Below, in pieces: positions 1 through 4,369 of a stretch of DNA of 6,103 bases; within the stretch, counting starts at the first letter, position 1, and the number at the start of each line of letters is the position of its first letter. Origin of the DNA: Candidatus Aerophobota bacterium (GTDB taxonomy: Bacteria > Aerophobota > Aerophobia > Aerophobales > B3-G15). A program made the translations under genes and the position numbers. Location of the stretch: positions 1 to 6,103 of the forward strand of contig QMQA01000079.1 in NCBI GenBank assembly GCA_003648845.1, read 5' to 3'. A model generated the notes under the pieces. It had not been told where the DNA came from, made no database searches, and saw nothing but the letters and a program-made list of their open reading frames with translations.

Positions 1-221
1 TGGAAAGTGTTGGTGCTCTTATCTTCTTATCTCTTGCCGTTTTAGGGATGGTTATCGGGGGATGGTTTTTTATTAATTTCTTGCCAAAAGGATATCCTTT
101 AAAGATTATCTCGGCAGGATTTATTCCTTTTGCTAATATCGGTATTGGCTTAAAGGTAACAGGAGGGATATTTGCTGTATTTTTAACTCTGGTGATGTTT
201 AGAATTGTGGCTAAAAGATAA
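1..221 (+). CDS. mrpB: MrpB/MnhB-family antiporter subunit, C-terminal part (5' end outside window)
   Basis: The gene is cut by the left edge. The first complete codon starts at base 3 and the frame runs 72 codons to TAA at 219-221. The visible protein has two hydrophobic stretches. The first lies around residues 4-24 (SVGALIFLSLAVLGMVIGG), and a second helix ends in a short basic tail (VAKR). Between them is the sequence ANIGIGLKVTGGIF, which matches the hallmark N-x-GIGLKV-x-xG-(L/I)F of the MnhB domain found in MrpB and in MbhF of membrane-bound hydrogenases. MrpB is a small integral membrane subunit of the Mrp cation/proton antiporter. Its stop codon overlaps the AAGGAG ribosome binding site of mrpC, so the two genes are co-transcribed. 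The motif and the following gene order B-C-D-E-F-G make the family call firm. The sequence alone cannot say whether this is a stand-alone Mrp subunit or a hydrogenase-linked one. Confidence 0.88.
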   Translation, partial: ESVGALIFLSLAVLGMVIGGWFFINFLPKGYPLKIISAGFIPFANIGIGLKVTGGIFAVFLTLVMFRIVAKR

Positions 222-232
222 GGAGTTAAAGA

Positions 233-568
233 ATGTTATTTTTTCTCTCTTTTGTGGTATTTCTTATCGGACTTTACTGTGTTGTTATCAGAAAGAATTT
301 GTTGAAGATGGTAATGGGGATTGTAATTATGGAATATGCGGTGAATTTCTTCCTGATTCTTCTGGGATACAGAATGGGTGGTGTTGCTCCTATAGTAACT
401 GAAGAGGCAAAAGTGGCCAAATTTGTTGATCCTCTACCTCAGGCTATGGTGTTAACGGCTATTGTTATTAGCATTGCCACTCTGGCTTTTATTGTGGCTA
501 TCTGTATACGTATTTATCAAAGATACCATACCTTTGATGTTACAGAAATCAGGAGACTAAAGGGATAG
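233..568 (+). CDS. mrpC: MrpC/MnhC (NuoK-like) antiporter subunit
   Basis: This 111-residue membrane protein has the usual size for MrpC and is a homologue of the complex I subunit NuoK. Three transmembrane helices are visible at about residues 2-19, 25-46 and 72-93, followed by a charged tail. The family signature is clear: a GY-x-x-GG-x-API segment at residues 45-53, then DPLPQAMVLTAIVIS at 66-80. The start at 233 is fixed by AAGGAG at 220-225 with a 7-base spacer. MrpC sits beside MrpD in the membrane and takes part in the ion pathway; in hydrogenase-linked complexes the equivalent subunit is MbhG. It lies 11 bases after mrpB and 16 bases before mrpD. One unusual point is an acidic residue, Glu34, within the second helix. 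It lies near, but apparently not at, the position of the conserved Glu of NuoK. Confidence 0.93.
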   Translation: MLFFLSFVVFLIGLYCVVIRKNLLKMVMGIVIMEYAVNFFLILLGYRMGGVAPIVTEEAKVAKFVDPLPQAMVLTAIVISIATLAFIVAICIRIYQRYHTFDVTEIRRLKG

Positions 569-584
569 TGCGGGAGGGTCATGT

Positions 585-2066
585 ATGAATATAATTCCTC
601 TATTTATAGGTCTACCTCTGGGAGCTGCCTTTGTGTTAGCTTTATTAGGTAAGGCAAAGGAAGTTATAAGTGATGTTTTAATTAATCTGGTTACTTTCCT
701 TCTTGCTATTCTCTCTGTTGTCCTGCTTACTTTTTTAAAAGACAACGGAATTTTTGTCTATACCATGGGAAAGTGGTTCCCACCTAAGGGGATTAATCTT
801 GTTCTGGATGGATTATCCGTTCTGATGCTGGTGGTAATTAACTGGATTGCCTTTTTTGCTACTTTATATTCAGTAAGCTATATGAGAAGGTTCACCGCCA
901 AGGCTAAATTCTACAGCCTGTTTGCCCTGATGCTTGCCGGGATGAATGGAGTGGTGCTGACGGGAGACTTTTTTAATCTGTTTGTATTTTTAGAGATCGC
1001 CTCCATTGCTTCTTATGCTCTGGTTGCCTTTGGAGTGGAAGCGGAAGAGCTGGAAGCAGCTTTTAAGTATATGGTTATGAGCTCGGTGGCCTCTATTCTT
1101 GTTCTTTTTTCCGTAGGTCTTTTGTACGGGCTTACAGGAAGTCTCAATATGGCCGATATTGGAGGGATAATTCAGGGCAAAAAGAATTTACTTTTGTCTT
1201 TCTCTCTTGTTCTTTTCCTGGCCGGTTTTGGTTTAAAGGCTGCTATAGTTCCTTTTCATGCCTGGCTTCCGGATGCACATCCCAGTGCCCCCGCTCCAAT
1301 CTCAGCGATGCTCTCAGGGGTATTAATAAAAGCGCTTGGAATTTATACCATCATGAGAGTTTTCTTTAACGTTTATGGAATGAATCTTCAACTCAGCTGG
1401 GTCTTTATGATTCTCGGAATAGTCTCTATGGTTGCAGGGGGCATCCTGGCTCTTCGTCAGAGGGATTTTAAACGTCTCCTTGCTTATTCCTCTATTTCCC
1501 AGATAGGTTATATAATGATAGGATTGGGTTGTGGTAATTACTGGGGTCTTTTGGGGGCTCTATTCCATTTATTTAACCACGCTACCTTTAAGTCGCTGCT
1601 TTTTCTGAACTCCGGAGCTGTGGAGTATTCAACCGGTACCAGAAAACTTGAAGAGATGGGTGGTCTTAGCAAGGTTATGCCGGTAACTGGAGCCACTTCT
1701 ACTATAGGTTCCTTATCCATATCAGGCATTCCTCCTTTTAATGGATTCTGGAGTAAGCTTTTTATAATTATTGGGCTGGTTCAGGCTGAAAGATTTACTC
1801 TTGCAGTTTTAACTGTCCTTGTTTCAGTACTGACTCTGGCTTACTATCTTAAGGTTCAAAGGTTTGCTTTCTTTGGTACTCTAAAGGAAAGATGGTCCAA
1901 GATAAAAGAGGTTCCGGGGATAATGTGTGCTTCGATGATTATACTGGCTGTTGTATGTATCGGTACAGGAGTTTTGTTTTATCCTTTAATGAAGGTAGTT
2001 TTAGAGCCTGCTGTGGCAGTTCTTCAGGAAGGGACTAAATACAGTGCATTGATCCTGGGGGGATAG
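585..2066 (+). CDS. mrpD: MrpD-type proton-translocating antiporter subunit (NuoL/M/N family)
   Basis: This 493-residue polytopic protein has the normal length for MrpD (MbhH in hydrogenases). It belongs to the Na+/H+ antiporter-like family shared with complex I NuoL, NuoM and NuoN. The key ionisable residues of the proton path are present: Glu137 in NLFVFLEIAS, Lys218 in GFGLKAAIVPFHAWLPDAHP, Lys249 in LSGVLIKALG, His328/His332 and Lys336 in FHLFNHATFKSLLF, and Lys391 in GIPPFNGFWSKL. Glu137 and Lys218 fall at or next to positions shown to be essential in Bacillus MrpD. The core sequence RLLAYSSISQIGYI (297-310) is also typical. A GGGAGG sequence at 572-577, seven bases upstream, selects the ATG at 585 over the out-of-frame ATG at 581. 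The gene is one base away from mrpE. No frameshift or missing helix is visible, so the subunit should be active. Confidence 0.96.
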   Translation: MNIIPLFIGLPLGAAFVLALLGKAKEVISDVLINLVTFLLAILSVVLLTFLKDNGIFVYTMGKWFPPKGINLVLDGLSVLMLVVINWIAFFATLYSVSYMRRFTAKAKFYSLFALMLAGMNGVVLTGDFFNLFVFLEIASIASYALVAFGVEAEELEAAFKYMVMSSVASILVLFSVGLLYGLTGSLNMADIGGIIQGKKNLLLSFSLVLFLAGFGLKAAIVPFHAWLPDAHPSAPAPISAMLSGVLIKALGIYTIMRVFFNVYGMNLQLSWVFMILGIVSMVAGGILALRQRDFKRLLAYSSISQIGYIMIGLGCGNYWGLLGALFHLFNHATFKSLLFLNSGAVEYSTGTRKLEEMGGLSKVMPVTGATSTIGSLSISGIPPFNGFWSKLFIIIGLVQAERFTLAVLTVLVSVLTLAYYLKVQRFAFFGTLKERWSKIKEVPGIMCASMIILAVVCIGTGVLFYPLMKVVLEPAVAVLQEGTKYSALILGG

Positions 2067-2067
2067 A

Positions 2068-2556
2068 ATGAAAAAAATAGTACTTTTCATTGTTGGTTTT
2101 GTTATCTGGCTGATTTTAACCTGGACACTCTATTTACCCTCGGTTCTTATCGGGATAGCTGTTTCTCTTTTTATCTCTTTCTGGTTTGCTGATCTTTTTA
2201 TTCAGCATCCAGAAAATTTTTTTCAGATAAAAAGGTTGCTTTATCTTCTTCTTTATATACCAATTTTTATCTTTTACTGTATCCTGGCAAATTTAGATGT
2301 GGCTTACAGAGTCCTCCATCCCCGCCTTCCCATAAGGCCGGGTATTGTGAAGGTAAAGACTAATCTATCTACTCTTACCGGTAGAGTAGCTCTGGCAAAT
2401 TCTATTACCCTGACCCCGGGTACCCTTACTGTAGAGTTAACTGATGATGGTTATCTTTATGTTCACTGGATTAATGTGAAGGCAGTGGATATTGAGGAGG
2501 CAACAAGAAGAATTTTAAAGAGGTTTGAACCTATACTTAAGGAGGTGTTTGGATGA
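2068..2556 (+). CDS. mrpE: MrpE/MnhE antiporter subunit
   Basis: This 162-residue protein is close to the usual MrpE length. The N-terminal half is hydrophobic, with two closely packed helices at about residues 4-44 and a third at about 57-77. The C-terminal half is a cytoplasmic domain. Recognisable family segments are NLDVAYRVLHPRLPIRPGIV (75-94), the NSITLTPGTLTVE block (111-123) and YVHWINV (131-137). MrpE is a structural subunit of the Mrp complex; its homologue in Thermococcales hydrogenases is MbhA. The ATG lies one base after the mrpD stop, with a G-rich run (2057-2062) inside the end of mrpD acting as the ribosome binding site. The 3' end overlaps mrpF by four bases (ATGA), which suggests translational coupling. 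Confidence 0.94.
   Translation: MKKIVLFIVGFVIWLILTWTLYLPSVLIGIAVSLFISFWFADLFIQHPENFFQIKRLLYLLLYIPIFIFYCILANLDVAYRVLHPRLPIRPGIVKVKTNLSTLTGRVALANSITLTPGTLTVELTDDGYLYVHWINVKAVDIEEATRRILKRFEPILKEVFG
2539..2547 (+). promoter_or_regulatory. Strong Shine-Dalgarno sequence for mrpF inside mrpE
   Basis: AAGGAGGTG is a near-complete match to the anti-Shine-Dalgarno end of bacterial 16S rRNA. From GGAGG the spacer to the mrpF ATG at 2553 is seven bases. It fixes that start, and it is the best single sign in the window that the host uses standard SD-led translation. Confidence 0.8.
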
Positions 2557-2822
2557 TTCCGGGTATTCCTGCTATCTTTGCTGCACCTTTGATAGCGAGT
2601 TGTTTTCTCTGTCTTTACAGGGTCTTACGTGGACCTACTGCTGCAGATAGAATAGTAGCTGTTGATATTCTGGGGATTTTAGTAGTAGGTTTTTGTGCCT
2701 TATTTGTTATTTATACACCAAGAACTTATTTTATGGATATTGCTATTGCTTGGGCTCTTTTGGGTTTTTTAGGAACTTTAACTCTGGCTAAATATCTGGA
2801 GGGGAAGGGATTAGATGAATGA
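2553..2822 (+). CDS. mrpF: MrpF/MnhF antiporter subunit
   Basis: This 89-residue membrane protein has the expected size for MrpF. Three helices are visible at about residues 5-23, 37-55 and 61-80. The hallmark loop RVLRGPTAADRIVAVDILG (23-41) is intact and contains Asp32, the acidic residue known to be important in Bacillus MrpF, as well as Asp38. The third helix begins YFMDIAIAWALLGFLGT, which is also typical. MrpF packs with MrpG and MrpE in the Mrp antiporter, and its hydrogenase-linked homologue is MbhB. Its start overlaps the mrpE stop (ATGA), and its end overlaps mrpG by eight bases. Such tight overlaps suggest the subunits are made in fixed proportion. Confidence 0.95.
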   Translation: MIPGIPAIFAAPLIASCFLCLYRVLRGPTAADRIVAVDILGILVVGFCALFVIYTPRTYFMDIAIAWALLGFLGTLTLAKYLEGKGLDE

Positions 2823-3147
2823 AGGGGTAGTAATTGCAGGTAAGGTTTTAATATTTATAGGGGTTATATTTGACCTTTTAGGCTGTATTGGTCTTGTGAG
2901 GCTCCCTGATGTTTACAATCGTCTTCAGGCAGCTACCAAGTGCGTGACTCTGGGCACCTGCTTTATCCTTTTTGGAACCTTTTTAGCTGCAGGATTTTTG
3001 GCAAAGAGTATACTTGCTATTTTATTTGTAATATTGAGTTCTCCCACAGCTGCCCATGCTATTGCCCATGCTGCTCATAAAAGCAGGATTAAACTATGGG
3101 AAAAAAGCGTGGTAGATAGGTATGAAGAAGAAAAAGAAAAGGTTTGA
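2815..3147 (+). CDS. mrpG: MrpG/MnhG antiporter subunit
   Basis: This 110-residue protein has three predicted membrane helices at about residues 5-28, 42-60 and 63-76. The two family signatures are present: GLVRLPDVYNRLQAATKCVT (26-45) and LSSPTAAHAIAHAA (74-87). MrpG is a small membrane subunit of the Mrp antiporter, equivalent to MbhC in hydrogenases. The ATG at 2815 lies inside the end of mrpF. The G-rich GGAGGGG at about 2800-2806 upstream serves as its ribosome binding site. A second ATG at 2819 is out of frame. The C-terminal tail (about residues 88-110) is highly charged, alternating basic and acidic, and probably lies in the cytoplasm. It is the last antiporter gene of the cluster, and 34 bases separate it from the Fe-S gene. 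Confidence 0.95.
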   Translation: MNEGVVIAGKVLIFIGVIFDLLGCIGLVRLPDVYNRLQAATKCVTLGTCFILFGTFLAAGFLAKSILAILFVILSSPTAAHAIAHAAHKSRIKLWEKSVVDRYEEEKEKV

Positions 3148-3181
3148 TAAAAAGCGACACGATGAAAAGGGGAGATAATAA

Positions 3182-3793
3182 ATGAAATATCCAAAACTTA
3201 GAGAACTAAAAGAAGCTGTAACTTCTCTGTTTAGCCCCCCTTATACTACTAAATTTCCCAGGGTTCCCTCACCCGCTGCTCCAGGTTACCGGGGTAAGGC
3301 AGAGTTTGATGAGGCAGAGTGTGTGGTTTGTGGAGCCTGTGCCAATGTCTGTCCACCGGGTGCTATTGAAAAGATAGAAGGCTCTGCACCCAATGGCAAA
3401 AGAAGATTGGTCCTTCATTACGATCGATGTATTTTCTGCGGTCAGTGTCAGGCCAATTGTCTTACAGAAAAGGGTATAAAGCTTACCACCCGCTATGATC
3501 TGGCAGTTTTATCCAGAGATGAAGCGAAAACCAGTATAGAAGACGAGTTGGTATTCTGTGAACATTGTGGAGAACCTCTAACTACGAAAAAACATCTTGC
3601 CTGGGTTAGAGACAGATTAGGACCTCTTATCTTTTCTAACCCCAATTTACTTATTTCCTCCTTAACAGATATAGAACTTGTTAGAGAGAAGCTTCCCAAA
3701 GCGAAAGATGTTCCTCTGGAGCGGGCGGATAATCTTAGGATTCTCTGTCCCAGTTGCAGAAGACAGCTTACCCTAAGAGAAGAGTGGGGATAA
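3182..3793 (+). CDS. 8Fe-8S ferredoxin-like hydrogenase subunit (NuoI/HycF/MbhN family) with C-terminal tetracysteine site
   Basis: This 203-residue soluble protein has no membrane helix. The N-terminal part ends in PGYRGKAEFDEAEC, which is typical of NuoI-like subunits of group 4 hydrogenases. Two [4Fe-4S] motifs follow: Cys47, 50, 53 and 57 (CxxCxxCxxxCP), and Cys83, 86, 89 and 93. The last Cys of the second motif is followed by Leu instead of the usual Pro. The C-terminal half adds Cys126/129 (FCEHCG) and Cys189/192 (LCPSC), a four-cysteine set that could bind Zn or Fe as in a rubredoxin-like or zinc-ribbon fold. From memory, E. coli HycF also has such paired CxxC motifs, while short MbhN proteins do not. 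The likely role is electron transfer from ferredoxin to the small subunit of a [NiFe] complex. The start is set by GGGGAG at 3169-3174 with a 7-base spacer. Subunit choice (HycF-like or MbhN-like) is inferred; the Fe-S assignment is seen directly. Confidence 0.88.
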   Translation: MKYPKLRELKEAVTSLFSPPYTTKFPRVPSPAAPGYRGKAEFDEAECVVCGACANVCPPGAIEKIEGSAPNGKRRLVLHYDRCIFCGQCQANCLTEKGIKLTTRYDLAVLSRDEAKTSIEDELVFCEHCGEPLTTKKHLAWVRDRLGPLIFSNPNLLISSLTDIELVREKLPKAKDVPLERADNLRILCPSCRRQLTLREEWG

Positions 3794-3798
3794 GTAAG

Positions 3799-3876
3799 GG
3801 ACAGGGTCTCTTATACAGTTTTTTACTGAGGGATAGAGCTCACCCTGTATAATTTTATAATATTAAGACCTTGTCC
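3799..3876 (+). repeat. Nested inverted repeats, possible structured RNA or small palindromic mobile-type repeat
   Basis: Three nested complementary pairs are visible. The outer arms are GGACAGGGTCT (3799-3809) and AGACCTTGTCC (3866-3876), which pair over 11 positions with a single G-U wobble. The middle arms are TTATACAG (3811-3818) and CTGTATAA (3845-3852), a perfect 8-base match. The inner arms are TGAG (3827-3830) and CTCA (3839-3842), closing an 8-base loop. Only one base separates the outer and middle left arms. In RNA this would give a long, interrupted hairpin. It is not a classic terminator, because the outer stem is not followed by a T run; the middle stem is followed by TTTT (3853-3856) but is A/T-rich. 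A transcript-processing or stability element, an attenuator, or a REP/MITE-like intergenic repeat are all possible. The pairing is seen directly; the role is unknown. Confidence 0.65.
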
Positions 3877-3898
3877 TAACAGGTTTATTTTATATATT
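3871..3898 (+). promoter_or_regulatory. Weak candidate promoter for hycI-hypF
   Basis: TTGTCC (3871-3876) matches four of six positions of a -35 box, and TATATT (3893-3898) lies 16 bases further on as a possible -10 box. Transcription would then start within a few bases of the hycI ATG at 3903, giving a leaderless or nearly leaderless mRNA. That would fit the absence of a Shine-Dalgarno sequence. The region is so A/T-rich that -10-like hexamers are expected by chance. Two TATAAT hexamers at 3848-3853 and 3856-3861 lack a good -35 at proper spacing. Confidence 0.2.
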
Positions 3899-3902
3899 TT
3901 AT

Positions 3903-4358
3903 ATGATCGAAATAGAAAAATACATTCAAGGCAAAGTTGTATTTTTAGGAGTGGGGAATTTAATGAGAGGAGATGATGGAGCAGGATGTAAATTTATTGA
4001 GGAGTTGAAAAAGGCTGAGAAGCTCAGATTTTCCCAGATATATCTTTTAGATGGGGGTCAGGTTCCGGAAAATTATATTGAGGTGATAGCAAAGATAAAG
4101 CCCGATAAAATTTTTATTGTAGATTCTGCTGATTTTGGTGGGTCTCCGGGAGAGGTCAGGTTAATTGAGGAGGTTGAACCCGGCTTAAGCTTTTCTACCC
4201 ATACTTTATCCTTGAGTTTTGTAGTAGATTATTTGAGAAAGAAAACAGGAGCTAAGATTTTTATCCTGGGTATTCAACCCAGGAAATTGGGATGGGGGAA
4301 TGGTTTAAGTTCTGAGGTGAGAAAAGCAGTAAAAGATTTAGCTGCCAAATTAATTTAA
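3903..4358 (+). CDS. hycI: Hydrogenase maturation endopeptidase, HycI family
   Basis: This 151-residue protein belongs to the HycI/HybD family of [NiFe]-hydrogenase maturation proteases. These enzymes cut off the C-terminal extension of the large subunit once nickel has been inserted. The N-terminal motif GVGNLMRGDDGAG (16-28), the LDGGQVPEN segment (49-57), the VDSADFG motif (73-79), STHTLSL (98-104) and ILGIQPRKLGWG (121-132) are all typical of HycI. The expected metal-binding residues are Asp25, Asp74 and His100, aligned by motif with Asp16, Asp62 and His90 of E. coli HycI. Length is close to the E. coli enzyme. The ATG at 3903 is the only plausible start, because a later ATG at 3963 would remove the essential N-terminal motif. 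No Shine-Dalgarno sequence precedes it. The natural client would be a group 4 large subunit encoded outside this window. Confidence 0.95.
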   Translation: MIEIEKYIQGKVVFLGVGNLMRGDDGAGCKFIEELKKAEKLRFSQIYLLDGGQVPENYIEVIAKIKPDKIFIVDSADFGGSPGEVRLIEEVEPGLSFSTHTLSLSFVVDYLRKKTGAKIFILGIQPRKLGWGNGLSSEVRKAVKDLAAKLI

Positions 4359-4369
4359 ATACTAAAGCT

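Larger units (their letters stand above)
3794..3902 (+). other. Intergenic region between the Fe-S gene and hycI
   Basis: This 109-base spacer is the only sizeable gene-free stretch in the window. No start codon with a ribosome binding site opens a convincing gene in it. Its 5' two-thirds hold the nested inverted repeats described separately. Its 3' end, from about 3877 to the hycI ATG, is almost all A and T. Every other gap here is 34 bases or less, so this is the natural place for a change in expression between structural and maturation genes. Confidence 0.7.

Noticed and set aside
205..402. 65-codon open frame on the + strand overlapping mrpB and mrpC
   Set aside because: It lies in another frame of two well-supported genes, has no family resemblance, and its start has no suitable ribosome binding site.
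557..745. 62-codon open frame on the - strand opposite the start of mrpD
   Set aside because: Antisense to a strongly conserved membrane protein gene, with no recognisable motif; a chance frame.
1538..1729. 63-codon open frame on the - strand inside mrpD
   Set aside because: Complement of conserved mrpD motifs; composition follows the mrpD codons and nothing supports independent coding.
3162..3185. Seven-codon ATG frame (MKRGDNK) ending in an ATGA overlap with the Fe-S gene start, a possible leader peptide
   Set aside because: No ribosome binding site lies before it, and its own codons form the Shine-Dalgarno sequence of the next gene, so it is probably chance.
3493..3699. 68-codon open frame on the - strand opposite the Fe-S gene
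   Set aside because: It mirrors the cysteine-bearing C-terminal half of a supported gene and has no motif of its own.
3811..3856. Intrinsic terminator (middle stem plus TTTT)
   Set aside because: The stem is mostly A-T pairs, the loop is long, and the T run is only four bases; weak readthrough or partial termination cannot be excluded, but a terminator call is not supported.
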